The notes: generated from the sequence alone by a model not told the origin. A DNA stretch of 36,601 nt from Bacteroidales bacterium (GCA_014860585.1 JACZJL010000090.1:1-36601); one strand, 5' to 3'; shown: positions 22,702 through 31,993, numbered from the stretch's first letter. Numbers and translations are program-made.

Positions 22702-23721
22702 TTGAAAAGGAACATTGCATCTGCATTGAAAATCCTGTTTTTTCTTGCAATAGGTATTTTCTTTATCTGGATATTTCTGCGCAAACTTACCCCTGATCAA
22801 AAACACGAAATCTGGGTTTCGTTCATTCATGCCAACTATTTTTGGCTCCTTCTTTCTATAGTTCTTGGCGTAATCAGTCACATTATCAGATCTTACCGCT
22901 GGAATAGTCTTTTAGAACCCATGGGTTATCACCCTAAAATTAAAAACACGTTTTTTGCAGTTATGGTTGGTTATCTTGCAAATACTGCCTTGCCAAGGCT
23001 CGGAGAAGTGACCCGTTGTGGAGTGTTGAATAAATACGAAAATATCCCGATGAGTAAATCCTTCGGCACGGTATTGGTTGAGCGAAGCCTTGATCTTGCA
23101 GTTTTTGTGTTGTTGTTTTTTATCAACCTTTTCATTTTCTCCGATAAACTCAGCCTGTACGTTGATGAAAAGGTTTATGCTCCATTGAGTGAAAAAATCA
23201 ATTTTGACGATGGCTCAAGATATCTTCTTTATATCATTGGAGCAAGCTTCCTGATGCTGATCCTTGCTTTCATTTTTCTTAGAAAAAGAATCAGTCATTA
23301 TAGATTTTATCAGAAAATTAAAGAACTCGTTACCGGTTTTTGGCATGGGTTGTGGGCAGTCACCCGCATCAAACGCCCGTTTCTTTTCATATTTCAGACC
23401 ATAATGATTTGGTTCCTTTATTACCTGATGATTTATGTTTGCTTTTTTACCATGCCGCAAACCAGCCATCTTGGACTCGAAACCGCACTGTCGCTCCTTA
23501 TTTTTGGCTCTATAGGGATCATGTTAGTTCAGGGTGGGATTGGAATTTACCCTGCAATAATTGCTGAAACCCTCATTTTGTATAACATTCCGACAACTTA
23601 TGGCTATGCTTTGGGCTGGCTTGGCTGGACTGCCCAAACATTGATGATTGTTATAACCGGCTTAATTTCGTTGATTTTATTACCTGTTTTCAATAAAACT
23701 AAAGATCATGCAAAAACTTGA
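22702..23721 (+). CDS. YbhN/UPF0104-family membrane protein (lysylphosphatidylglycerol synthase TM-like)
   Basis: Integral inner-membrane protein of 339 residues with about seven to eight hydrophobic segments. It resembles the membrane part of MprF and the UPF0104 flippase-like family. Visible family features are an N-terminal TM (ILFFLAIGIFFIWIFL), SHIIRSYRWNSLLEPMG, the segment GYLANTALPRLGEVTRC, and a Gly-rich C-terminal stretch (GSIGIMLVQGGIGIYPAI). The start is TTG at 22702: the panD stop codon is in the same frame just six bases upstream, so no earlier start is possible, and the next ATG is far inside. It has no soluble lysyl-transfer domain. A role in lipid or lipid-linked substrate movement is inferred from the family and from the envelope gene downstream. 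Confidence 0.85.
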   Translation: MKRNIASALKILFFLAIGIFFIWIFLRKLTPDQKHEIWVSFIHANYFWLLLSIVLGVISHIIRSYRWNSLLEPMGYHPKIKNTFFAVMVGYLANTALPRLGEVTRCGVLNKYENIPMSKSFGTVLVERSLDLAVFVLLFFINLFIFSDKLSLYVDEKVYAPLSEKINFDDGSRYLLYIIGASFLMLILAFIFLRKRISHYRFYQKIKELVTGFWHGLWAVTRIKRPFLFIFQTIMIWFLYYLMIYVCFFTMPQTSHLGLETALSLLIFGSIGIMLVQGGIGIYPAIIAETLILYNIPTTYGYALGWLGWTAQTLMIVITGLISLILLPVFNKTKDHAKT

Positions 23722-24202
23722 ATTTGTTGAATCCCGGATCTTTACGAATTGGGATAATCTTAAATACTGGCTGGCTTACTGGAAATTTCATGAGAAAAAA
23801 GTAGTTTTTACCAACGGATGTTTTGACCTCCTTCACCAGGGACATATTGATTACCTGGCTACAGCAGCGGATAAAGGCGATGTACTGATTATTGGTTTAA
23901 ATACCGATGCTTCTATCACCCGGCTGAAAGGAAACGGACGACCGGTGCAGGATGAAAGATCAAGGGCTCTGTTGCTGTCATCTTTACGATTTGTTGATGC
24001 TGTCGTGCTTTTCGATCAGGACACTCCCTATGAATTGATTAAATTGGTAAAACCGGATGTGCTGGTAAAAGGCAGTGACTACAATGCTGAAGATATCGTT
24101 GGTTACGATATTGTAACTGAAAATGGAGGCGATGTGGTTACTGTTGATTATCTTGATGGGTTTTCAACATCGGGTTTAATTAAGCAGATTAAGGCAATTT
24201 GA
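23708..24202 (+). CDS. rfaE2: D-beta-D-heptose 1-phosphate adenylyltransferase (RfaE2/HldE C-domain type)
   Basis: Cytidylyltransferase-fold enzyme that would form ADP-D-glycero-beta-D-manno-heptose, the precursor of LPS core heptose. At 164 residues it is the stand-alone second domain of HldE; the kinase domain is absent. The motif FTNGCFDLLHQGH (residues 34-46) contains the HxGH nucleotide site. GLNTDASITRLKG, RPVQDERSRA, LVKGSDY and STSGLIKQI match RfaE2. Its ATG overlaps the upstream membrane gene by 14 bases, so the two are translationally linked. The heptose product is family knowledge; related adenylyltransferases can use other phosphates. Confidence 0.9.
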   Translation: MQKLEFVESRIFTNWDNLKYWLAYWKFHEKKVVFTNGCFDLLHQGHIDYLATAADKGDVLIIGLNTDASITRLKGNGRPVQDERSRALLLSSLRFVDAVVLFDQDTPYELIKLVKPDVLVKGSDYNAEDIVGYDIVTENGGDVVTVDYLDGFSTSGLIKQIKAI

Positions 24203-24215
24203 TAATTTTTTATAT

Positions 24216-24261
24216 AGTTGGTGCAGATCGAAAACGATTGTTCTGAAATTCTATACCAACT
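24216..24261 (+). other. Predicted hairpin between rfaE2 and radA
   Basis: AGTTGGT (24216-24222) can pair perfectly with ACCAACT (24255-24261), enclosing a smaller ATCG-AAAA-CGAT hairpin. There is no T run after it, so it is not a standard terminator. It could be a leader structure for radA. Confidence 0.3.
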
Positions 24262-24284
24262 GACTGTTATCATATCAATAACTG

Positions 24285-24298
24285 TTATTTCGAAATAA
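24285..24298. promoter_or_regulatory. Perfect 14-bp palindrome abutting the radA start
   Basis: TTATTTCGAAATAA is fully self-complementary and ends at the base before the ATG of radA. A palindrome touching the start could be an operator or an RNA hairpin covering the start. No regulator is known from this sequence. Confidence 0.35.
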
Positions 24299-25663
24299 AT
24301 GGCAAAAACCAAAACTGTTTTCTTTTGTCAAAACTGTGGACAACAGTCGCCAAAGTGGGTCGGAAAATGCCCTTCCTGCGGGAGCTGGAACACTTTTGTT
24401 GAGGAAATTGTACGCACGGATAAGAAGATTGGGAAAACAGATGTTGGAACTTCAACACGCAGGACACCTAAGTTATTGAGTGAAATTGAAACCAGTGATG
24501 AAGCGAGGATTGATACTCATGACAAGGAACTCAACCGGGTTCTTGGTGGGGGATTGGTCACCGGATCGGTGGTGTTGGTAGGAGGAGAGCCGGGGATCGG
24601 GAAATCAACACTGATGTTGCAGCTTGCCTTGAAATTACAGAATAAACGTGTGCTCTATGTTTCAGGTGAAGAAAGTGATCAACAGATTAAAATGCGTGCT
24701 GAGCGACTTGGAAAGACAGAAGCAGGATGCCTGGTACTCACCGAAACTTCGATGGAAGATATTTTTTTACAAATCGAAAATGTCAAACCCGGCATCATTG
24801 TTATAGATTCGATTCAGACGCTGCATACGCAAATGATTGATTCTTCGGCCGGAAGTATCTCTCAAATCCGTGAATGTGCCAACCAGTTACAGCAATATGC
24901 AAAAATCACGAATACCCCTGTATTTCTTGTAGGGCACATCACCAAGGAGGGTAACATTGCCGGCCCGAAGATCCTGGAGCACATTGTTGATACCGTACTC
25001 TACTTCGAGGGTGACCGTAATTACGGATATCGCATTTTAAGGGCCGTCAAAAACAGGTTTGGTTCAGCGCACGAAATAGGAATTTACGAGATGCGCGATA
25101 CCGGCTTGAGGGAAGTAAGTAATCCATCGGAGCTGCTTATATCTCAACGTGATGAAAACCTTAGTGGAATTGCCATTTCCGCTACTATTGAAGGATTACG
25201 CCCAATGCTCATCGAGACCCAGGCTCTGGTGAGCACAGCAGCCTATGGTGTTCCGCAGCGCTCTGCAACAGGTTTTGATGCAAGACGTCTGAATATGCTG
25301 CTCGCTGTGCTTGAAAAACGTGCAGGCTTCAGATTGACCCATAAAGATGTGTTTCTGAATATCGCCGGAGGTATTCGCGTGGATGATCCTGCAATTGACC
25401 TGGCAGTGGTATGTGCGGTACTCTCTTCCAACGAAGATATGCCAATCAGCCCCAAGGCTTGCTTTGCTGCAGAGGTTGGACTTTCCGGCGAAATCAGAGC
25501 AGTGAACCGTCTTGAACAGCGAATCAGTGAAGCCCAAAAACTAGGTTTTGAAAAAATATTTGTTTCTGGTTACGGATTCAAAAAAGCAGATACCTCAAAA
25601 TCAACCATCCAAATCATCCCTGTTTCCCGTATAGAGGATGTTTTCAAAGCGTTGTTCGGGTAA
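24299..25663 (+). CDS. radA: DNA repair protein RadA
   Basis: RecA-family ATPase that promotes branch migration in recombination; cytoplasmic. At 454 residues it has the usual length. It starts with a four-Cys zinc finger (CQNCG, CPSCGSW), followed by a RecA-like core with Walker A GGEPGIGKST near residue 95, Walker B IIVIDSIQT, and the RadA signature KNRFG near residue 250. The C-terminal Lon-like P domain contains GGIRVDDPAIDLAV and GLSGEIRAV. The ATG at 24299 gives the expected MAKTKTVF start. The gene faces nifJ, with a shared hairpin between them. Confidence 0.97.
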   Translation: MAKTKTVFFCQNCGQQSPKWVGKCPSCGSWNTFVEEIVRTDKKIGKTDVGTSTRRTPKLLSEIETSDEARIDTHDKELNRVLGGGLVTGSVVLVGGEPGIGKSTLMLQLALKLQNKRVLYVSGEESDQQIKMRAERLGKTEAGCLVLTETSMEDIFLQIENVKPGIIVIDSIQTLHTQMIDSSAGSISQIRECANQLQQYAKITNTPVFLVGHITKEGNIAGPKILEHIVDTVLYFEGDRNYGYRILRAVKNRFGSAHEIGIYEMRDTGLREVSNPSELLISQRDENLSGIAISATIEGLRPMLIETQALVSTAAYGVPQRSATGFDARRLNMLLAVLEKRAGFRLTHKDVFLNIAGGIRVDDPAIDLAVVCAVLSSNEDMPISPKACFAAEVGLSGEIRAVNRLEQRISEAQKLGFEKIFVSGYGFKKADTSKSTIQIIPVSRIEDVFKALFG

Positions 25664-25689
25664 AACTCAAATTATTTTCGAATAAAAAA

Positions 25690-25730
25690 AACCTTGCAAA
25701 TTGCAATTTTCGATTGCAACTTGCAGGGTT
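25690..25730. terminator. Bidirectional terminator hairpin between radA and nifJ
   Basis: AACCTTGCAAATTGCAA pairs with TTGCAACTTGCAGGGTT over 17 positions with one T-G wobble and one A-C mismatch. An A run precedes it on plus, which is a T run for minus-strand transcripts. It probably ends nifJ read from the minus strand and may also stop radA transcripts. Confidence 0.75.
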
Positions 25731-25760
25731 TGATTATTTTGCACAAGGAGCTATCTGCAA

Positions 25761-28700
25761 TTATTCATGATGAGTAAAGTCCATGGCTGCAAAGCGTTTG
25801 TAGCTTTCATAGCGCCATTGGGCATTTTTGAGCGCTTCTTTACTAAGGATTTCTGCTTCTGCCGGGAAGGCAAGCCGTAATGAAGTATAGCGGACCTCAC
25901 CGTTTAAGAAGTCGTGGAACTTACTCCAGTCGGGCTCTTTGGAATCGAGTTGGAACGGGTTCTTTCCTTCTTCTTCCAGTGCAGGGTTGTACCTGTAGAG
26001 GTGCCAGTAACCTGACTCAACGGCTCTGTTGGCTTCATCCTGTGCTTTTCCCATACCTGCACGCAGCCCATGGTTGATACAAGGGGAGTAGGCTATGATC
26101 AGTGATGGTCCGGGATAAGCCTCTGCTTCTCTCAATGCTTTGAGGAACTGGGATTGATTAGCGCCCATCGCCACTTGAGCTACATAAACATAGCCATAAG
26201 TCATGGCCATGGCGCCAAGGTCTTTTTTACGGGTTTTCTTTCCGGAAGCAGCAAATTTGGCTACAGCACCCACTGGGGTAGACTTTGAAGCTTGTCCACC
26301 TGTATTCGAATAAACCTCCGTATCCATTACAAGCACATTGATGTCTTCGCCGGAAGCTAAAACATGGTCGAGACCACCATAACCAATATCGTAAGCCCAG
26401 CCGTCTCCGCCAAAGGCCCATACTGACTTTTTAATCAGGTATTGTTCCAAACTCATGATTTCTTTGGCCACTGCAAGATCCGATTTCCTGCAAAGCTCTA
26501 TTACTCTGGCGGAGGCTGCCTTTGATCCATCGCCACTATTGATGTTTTCGAGCCATAGGTTGAAAGCGGATTTCATATCTTCCGGAAGTCCGTTTTTCAG
26601 TGCAGTGTTCATCTTATCGGCAAGACGCTGGCGCATTTTGTTTACACCGAGCATCATTCCAAAACCATATTCAGCATTGTCTTCAAAGAGTGAATTTGCC
26701 CAAGCAGGGCCTTTGCCTTCAGCATTAACACAATAGGGTGTTGAAGGGGCAGAACCTCCATAAATCGAAGAGCATCCGGTTGCATTGGCTATCATCATCC
26801 GGTCGCCGAAAAGTTGAGTGATAAGTTTTACATAAGGCGTTTCACCGCAGCCGGCACAAGCTCCCGAAAATTCGAATAAAGGTTGAGCGAACTGGCTGTT
26901 TTTGACGGATTTATCTTTTTCAACTATGGTATCTTTATAAGTCACTTGTTTAGTGATTAAATCCCAGTTATCCTGTTCATGCATTTGCGATTCAAGCGGT
27001 TCCATCACAAGGGCATTTGTTTTGGCTGGACAAACATCCGCACAGTTTCCGCAACCGGTACAATCGAGCGGACTGAGCTGGATCCTGAATTGAAGTCCAT
27101 CGAAAGTTTTTGGTATGGCTTTAAGTGTTTTTAAGCCACCTGGCATCTTGGCCATTTCTTCTTCATTAATCAAAAATGGACGGATACAGGCGTGAGGGCA
27201 AACATAGGCACATTGGTTACATTGAATGCAGTTTTCGGGTATCCATTCAGGAACATGAACTGCAATACCACGTTTTTCGTATTGGGTAGTTCCTGCAGGG
27301 AATGTACCGTCTTCGCGTCCAAGGAAGGCACTTACAGGAAGGTCGTCCCCTTTCTGTGCGTTGATTGGCTCAACAACATATTTGATAAAATCCGGAATGG
27401 CACGATCATCAACTACTTTTTTAACTTCAATTTTTGCCCATTCTATGGGTATTTCAATCTTTTCAACTTCGCCACCTTTGTCAACAGCTGCAAAGTTCAT
27501 GTTAACAATTTCTTCTCCCTTTTTGCCAAAGCTCTTGATGATGAATTTCTTCATCTGTTCAACAGCAAGTTCGTAGGGAATCACATTGGAGATTTTGAAA
27601 AATGCTGATTGCATGATGGTGTTGGTACGGCCTCCGAGACCAATTTCTTCTGCAATTTTAGTAGCATTGATGGTGTAAAACTTGATGTCGTTCAAAGCGA
27701 GATATTTCTTCATGTGATCGGGAAGCCGGTTTTTTGTTTCTTCAGCATCCCAAATACTGTTGAGCAGGAATGTACCGCCTTTTTTCAGCCCTTTCAGCAT
27801 GTCATATTTTTCAAGGTAAGCAGGTACGTGACAAGCTACGAAATCAGGGGTTCCTACAAGGTAAGAGGCCTGAATGGGTTTGTCGCCAAAACGGAGATGA
27901 GAAACGGTAATACCCCCGGATTTTTTAGAGTCGTATGCAAAGTATGCCTGACAATATTTGGGTGTATTATCCCCAATGATCATGATGGAATTTTTGTTGG
28001 CGCCAACAGTCCCGTCCGCTCCCAAACCGTAGAATTTAGCTTCATAAGTCCCTTTTGGCACAATACTGACTTCGGGCTGAAGCGGAAGAGAAGTGAATTT
28101 TACATCATCCACAATACCAACAGTGAAATGATTCTTCGGCTCTTTTAACTTCAGGTTTTCATAAACAGAAATAATCATTGCAGGAGTGGTGTCTTTTGAA
28201 CTTAATCCATAACGACCACCTACAATTAAAGGAACATTTTCTTTGTCATAGAAAAGATCTCTGATATCAAGATATAATGGCTCACCATTGGCGCCTGGCT
28301 CTTTGGTACGGTCAAGTACAGCAATACGTTTTACAGACCTGGGAAGCACATTAAAGAAATATTTTGCGGAAAATGGACGGTAAAGATGAACGCTGATTAA
28401 GCCAACCTTTTCTCCTTTTGACAACAGATGGTCAATCGTTTCTTTTATGGTTGTGGTTACTGAGCCCATGGCAATGACAATATTTTCAGCATCTTGCGCA
28501 CCATAGTAGCTGAAAGGGTGATATTCGCGTCCGGTGAGTTTTGCGATCTCCTGCATGTAATGTTCCACAAGATCAGGAATCGGATCGTAGAATTTGTTGG
28601 CAGCTTCACGGGATTGGAAATAGATGTCCGGATTCTGCGCAGTTCCGCGGGTCACCGGGTGTTCCGGGTTAAGTGCATTGTCTCTGAATGCTTGTAATGC

Positions 28701-29300
28701 ATTCCTGTCGAGCAGTGGAGCGAGGTCGTCATTGCCGAAATATTCCACTTTTTGGATTTCGTGTGATGTGCGGAATCCGTCAAAAAAATGAACGAATGGA
28801 ATTCGTGATTTAATGGCTGCGAGGTGGGCAATACCTGCCAGATCCATGATTTCCTGAACACTACCTGTGGCCAGGAAGGCAAAACCGGTGTTTCGGGCTG
28901 CCATCACATCGGAATGATCGCCAAAGATCGAGAGTGCCTGAGCAGCAAGGCTTCTGGCGCTAACATGAAGAACACCGGGTAAAAGTTCTCCCGAAATCTT
29001 GTACATATTTGGAAGCATCAGCATCAGCCCTTGTGAGGCGGTGAAGGTACTGGCCAGCGTTCCGGCCTGAAGTGCGCCATGTAAGGCGCCCGCCGCACCA
29101 CCTTCGGATTGCATCTCGGTTACTTTAACTGTTTCGCCAAAAATATTTTTACGGCCGTTTGCTGCCCATTCATCAATATATTCAGCCATCGTAGATGATG
29201 GGGTAATGGGATAAATTGCAGCAATTTCACTAAACATGTAAGCAACATGGGCTGCTGCATAGTTCCCATCGCAAGTGATAAATTTTTTCTTCTGTGTCAT
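25761..29300 (-). CDS. nifJ: Pyruvate:ferredoxin (flavodoxin) oxidoreductase, single-chain
   Basis: Oxidises pyruvate and CoA to acetyl-CoA and CO2 while reducing ferredoxin or flavodoxin; cytoplasmic and oxygen-sensitive. At 1179 residues it is a full-length fused PFOR. The N-terminal domain shows AAHVAYMFSEIAAIYPITPS and EGGAAGALHGAL. The middle has two 4Fe-4S motifs, CIQCNQCAYVCPHAC (about residue 688) and CTGCGNCADVCP (about 745). The C-terminal TPP domain starts at GACAGCGETPY (about 811) with ATGCSSIYGG, and the GDGWAYDIGYGG and DTEVYSNTGGQASKSTP segments that bind the diphosphate and metal. Its presence indicates fermentative or anaerobic metabolism. It is transcribed away from the dihydroorotate-dehydrogenase-like gene. 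Confidence 0.97.
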   Translation of the reverse strand: MTQKKKFITCDGNYAAAHVAYMFSEIAAIYPITPSSTMAEYIDEWAANGRKNIFGETVKVTEMQSEGGAAGALHGALQAGTLASTFTASQGLMLMLPNMYKISGELLPGVLHVSARSLAAQALSIFGDHSDVMAARNTGFAFLATGSVQEIMDLAGIAHLAAIKSRIPFVHFFDGFRTSHEIQKVEYFGNDDLAPLLDRNALQAFRDNALNPEHPVTRGTAQNPDIYFQSREAANKFYDPIPDLVEHYMQEIAKLTGREYHPFSYYGAQDAENIVIAMGSVTTTIKETIDHLLSKGEKVGLISVHLYRPFSAKYFFNVLPRSVKRIAVLDRTKEPGANGEPLYLDIRDLFYDKENVPLIVGGRYGLSSKDTTPAMIISVYENLKLKEPKNHFTVGIVDDVKFTSLPLQPEVSIVPKGTYEAKFYGLGADGTVGANKNSIMIIGDNTPKYCQAYFAYDSKKSGGITVSHLRFGDKPIQASYLVGTPDFVACHVPAYLEKYDMLKGLKKGGTFLLNSIWDAEETKNRLPDHMKKYLALNDIKFYTINATKIAEEIGLGGRTNTIMQSAFFKISNVIPYELAVEQMKKFIIKSFGKKGEEIVNMNFAAVDKGGEVEKIEIPIEWAKIEVKKVVDDRAIPDFIKYVVEPINAQKGDDLPVSAFLGREDGTFPAGTTQYEKRGIAVHVPEWIPENCIQCNQCAYVCPHACIRPFLINEEEMAKMPGGLKTLKAIPKTFDGLQFRIQLSPLDCTGCGNCADVCPAKTNALVMEPLESQMHEQDNWDLITKQVTYKDTIVEKDKSVKNSQFAQPLFEFSGACAGCGETPYVKLITQLFGDRMMIANATGCSSIYGGSAPSTPYCVNAEGKGPAWANSLFEDNAEYGFGMMLGVNKMRQRLADKMNTALKNGLPEDMKSAFNLWLENINSGDGSKAASARVIELCRKSDLAVAKEIMSLEQYLIKKSVWAFGGDGWAYDIGYGGLDHVLASGEDINVLVMDTEVYSNTGGQASKSTPVGAVAKFAASGKKTRKKDLGAMAMTYGYVYVAQVAMGANQSQFLKALREAEAYPGPSLIIAYSPCINHGLRAGMGKAQDEANRAVESGYWHLYRYNPALEEEGKNPFQLDSKEPDWSKFHDFLNGEVRYTSLRLAFPAEAEILSKEALKNAQWRYESYKRFAAMDFTHHE

Positions 29301-29348
29301 GATATCAGTCGTTTTACTTTAGTAAATTCAGGTTTGAAAAATTTGGCA

Positions 29349-29356
29349 CGAAATTA
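29349..29356 (-). promoter_or_regulatory. Probable -7 element for nifJ
   Basis: The minus strand reads TAATTTCG, seven of eight matches to TAnnTTTG, about 50 bases before the nifJ start. That predicts a leader of about 40 bases. Confidence 0.35.
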
Positions 29357-29501
29357 CTCATTTTTAACAAACCTTAAAGTTTTGACCATCGATTGAACGT
29401 CATTATCAGCAATTTAAAATCAGTTTAGATTAGAATTCAGGAGTCAAAAATCTATTTTTCACAGATATAATCCGAAAAATTCACGACTACAGATTTTTTA
29501 A

Positions 29502-29509
29502 TATTTTTG
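29502..29509 (+). promoter_or_regulatory. Bacteroidota -7 element for the DHOD-like gene
   Basis: TATTTTTG matches TAnnTTTG. A start near 29516 leaves about 40 bases before the ATG at 29557. It would leave almost no leader for a TTG start at 29521, which supports the later ATG. Confidence 0.5.
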
Positions 29510-29556
29510 TCAGGTCATAATTGAAACGAATATTAATCAACATAAAAAATTTGAAA

Positions 29557-30570
29557 ATGGCTGATCTATCAACAAACTACCTTGGACTGAAACTTAAAAA
29601 TCCGGTCATTGTCGGAGCTTGTAACCTGGTTACAGACATGAATGCTTTGCAAAAAATCGAGGATGCCGGAGCTGCAGCAATTGTCTATAAATCATTGTTT
29701 GAGGAGCAGATCCAAATGGAGCGTATGCAACATGACGATCAACTGGAAGAATACAATGAACGCAACGCAGAAATGGTTTCCCTTTTCCCAAAAATTGAGC
29801 ATGGCGGTCCTGAATTGCACTTGTTAAATCTTAGAAAGGTGGTGGAGACGGTTAGCATTCCAGTCATCGCGAGCCTTAACTGCGTTTATGATGTTTCCTG
29901 GGTAGAATATGCGGAAAAGCTTGCCGAAACTGGTGTTGCCGCACTCGAATTGAACTTTTATGATACACCACGCGACACAAAAAAACCCGGCAAGGAAATT
30001 ACCGATCAGCAAATTGCTGTGCTTAAAAAAGTAAAGCAATCAGTCAAAATTCCCGTAAGTGTCAAGCTAAGTCCATTTTACACCAATCCATTGAACGTGA
30101 TTGCCAGAATGGATGAAACTGGTGTTGATGGGTTTGTGCTTTTCAACAGGATTTTCCAACCCGACATTGACATCGAAACCGAAAAATTGACTTTTCCATG
30201 GTTACTCAGTAACGATGGCGACTACAGACTATCACTGCGTTTTGCCGGTTTATTGGACGGAAAGATCAATGCAGATATTTGTGCAAACCGGGGAATACTC
30301 AAAGGATCGGATATGATTCAGTTGTTGCTTGCAGGTGCATCAGCAGTACAGGTGGTTACAACGCTGTACAAAAATGGAATCGGACAAATCAGCAATATGA
30401 TCAACGATCTGAATGTGTGGATGGAAAAGAAACAATATGCATCCATTGCTGACTTCAAAGGGAAGTTATCAGTGAAACACATTAACGATCCTTTGGCTTA
30501 CAGACGTTCGCAATACATTGATATTCTTCTGAAGGCAAATGACATATTCAAGAAATACCCCATGAGGTAA
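29557..30570 (+). CDS. Dihydroorotate-dehydrogenase-like flavoprotein, catalytic motif altered
   Basis: TIM-barrel protein of 337 residues related to dihydroorotate dehydrogenase. The start MADLSTNYLGLKLKNPVIVGA and the barrel segments IPVIASLNC, IPVSVKLSPF and GASAVQVVTTLYKNG (FMN phosphate site) are clear. In true DHODs the base lies in a motif of the type N-x-S-C/S-P-N; here the matching stretch is LNFYDTPRDT with no Cys or Ser at that point. Orotate production is therefore doubtful, and another FMN-linked redox role is possible. It is divergent from nifJ. I chose ATG 29557 over TTG 29521 because of the promoter position and the conserved family N-terminus. Confidence 0.85.
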   Translation: MADLSTNYLGLKLKNPVIVGACNLVTDMNALQKIEDAGAAAIVYKSLFEEQIQMERMQHDDQLEEYNERNAEMVSLFPKIEHGGPELHLLNLRKVVETVSIPVIASLNCVYDVSWVEYAEKLAETGVAALELNFYDTPRDTKKPGKEITDQQIAVLKKVKQSVKIPVSVKLSPFYTNPLNVIARMDETGVDGFVLFNRIFQPDIDIETEKLTFPWLLSNDGDYRLSLRFAGLLDGKINADICANRGILKGSDMIQLLLAGASAVQVVTTLYKNGIGQISNMINDLNVWMEKKQYASIADFKGKLSVKHINDPLAYRRSQYIDILLKANDIFKKYPMR

Positions 30571-30595
30571 ATCATAATTTCAGCGAAGTGACACC

Positions 30596-30629
30596 AACCG
30601 TCCGGGGGATTACTCAGGGCGGTTTTTTG
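30596..30629 (+). terminator. Rho-independent terminator after the DHOD-like gene
   Basis: AACCGTCC (30596-30603) pairs with GGGCGGTT (30617-30624) with one T-G wobble, followed by a run of T. It isolates the gene from the MDR gene downstream. Confidence 0.85.
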
Positions 30630-30705
30630 TTGAAGTGATAGCAGAAGTGCAGTATTCAGACTGCCTGATGCATTTAACGTTTATCTAACTTAAAACTGTG
30701 GAAAT

Positions 30706-31725
30706 ATGAAAATTCCTGAAACGATGAAAGCATTGATAATTGATGCTTACAATTCTAACCTTATTCGTGCAATGCAGGCCATGAAATTGATGGAGATTCC
30801 AATGCCTCAGCCAGATGAAAATCACGTGCTTATAAAAATTGAACTGACCCCGGTTAATCCATCTGACATTGCTTTTCTGCGTGGAGGTTACAACATCTCA
30901 CGCCCATTGCCTGCTATCCCCGGTTTTGAGGGGACCGGAAAAATTGTTGAAACAGGTTCGGGTGTTGATAAAAGTTTTGTCGGAAGGCGGGTTAGCTTTT
31001 TCTCCCAAAGCGAATACGGAACCTGGGCGGAGTACACCGTAATAAGGTTGAGCGATTGTATTTTCCTAAACAACGACCTTTCCGTTGAGCAGGCAAGTTG
31101 TTTGTTTGTCAATCCCTTTACAGCCCGCGGCATGTTTGATCATATTCTGACCAATGGTCATCAGGCTTTGATCCAGTCAGCAGCAATGGGACAGATCGGG
31201 CAATTCATCCGCTATTTTGCCAGAGAATCGAACCTGCCGGTAATCAACCTGGTTCGAAAAGATGTCCACGTCGAAATGTTACAGGCTGAAGGTGAACAAT
31301 TTGTGCTGAATATGACCAATGAAAAGTTTCAGGATGATCTTGCACGTATGGCTACAGCGCTCAATGCCTCAGCAGCATTGGATGCAGTAGGTGGCGAACT
31401 GACCGGTAAAATACTCAATGCCATGCCCAAAGGATCAGAATTAATTTTGTACGGTGGCTTGTCCGGAATACCGGTCGGACAAATGGACCCATTGGAGATC
31501 ATTTTTAAAAATAAAGTGCTTTGGGGTTTTAACCTTGGCGACTGGCTGAATGATTTATCAGATATCAGGTTGAGTAAAATTTCCGATGAAATTCAAACAC
31601 TTTTCATCCAAAAAAAGTTGGAAACAAAAATCCAACAAATCTTCCCACTGGAAAATTTCTATGGGGGGCTGCGCAAATATATTTCTAATATGTCCGGCGG
31701 AAAGGTGCTTTTCCAGTGCGAATAG
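30706..31725 (+). CDS. Zinc-independent MDR-family oxidoreductase (quinone reductase/enoyl-thioester reductase-like)
   Basis: NAD(P)H-dependent medium-chain dehydrogenase/reductase of 339 residues. The N-terminal GroES-like domain has VLIKIELTPVNPSDIAFLRG and IPGFEGTGKIVETG. The NPSD segment replaces the Cys/His zinc ligands of alcohol dehydrogenases, which fits the quinone oxidoreductase or MECR branch. The Rossmann nucleotide site is QSAAMGQIGQF near residue 160, a variant of AxxGxxG, followed by ALDAVGGELTG. The substrate cannot be read from sequence. An alternative start is the ATG at 30724 (MKALIIDAY), six codons on, where many relatives begin. Terminators or repeats on both sides suggest a single-gene transcript. 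Confidence 0.85.
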   Translation: MKIPETMKALIIDAYNSNLIRAMQAMKLMEIPMPQPDENHVLIKIELTPVNPSDIAFLRGGYNISRPLPAIPGFEGTGKIVETGSGVDKSFVGRRVSFFSQSEYGTWAEYTVIRLSDCIFLNNDLSVEQASCLFVNPFTARGMFDHILTNGHQALIQSAAMGQIGQFIRYFARESNLPVINLVRKDVHVEMLQAEGEQFVLNMTNEKFQDDLARMATALNASAALDAVGGELTGKILNAMPKGSELILYGGLSGIPVGQMDPLEIIFKNKVLWGFNLGDWLNDLSDIRLSKISDEIQTLFIQKKLETKIQQIFPLENFYGGLRKYISNMSGGKVLFQCE

Positions 31726-31993
31726 GTATCTTGTTGAAATTTAATTTCCCTGATCCAGCTATCATTCAACATTTCTGTAATTTATGGCAGTTTCTTATTT
31801 TTTATGTTCCTAAGCTCCAGCCTAAGCTGCATCTATTTCTGCAGGCTTATACCTGCATTTTTGATTGTCGGGCTGACTCTGTCAAGGACAGTAAATATGG
31901 TTTACCGATCCTATTCAGCCATTTTGAAAACCTGAAAGTGTCTGGTTTGATTTTTCTTTCGAAAAGTAATCTTCAGTAACATTCCCAGCGTTC

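Noticed and set aside
31716-31979. Plus-strand ORF of 87 codons after the MDR gene
   Set aside because: It lies in repeat copy 1, has no counterpart in copy 2, and shows no recognisable protein features.
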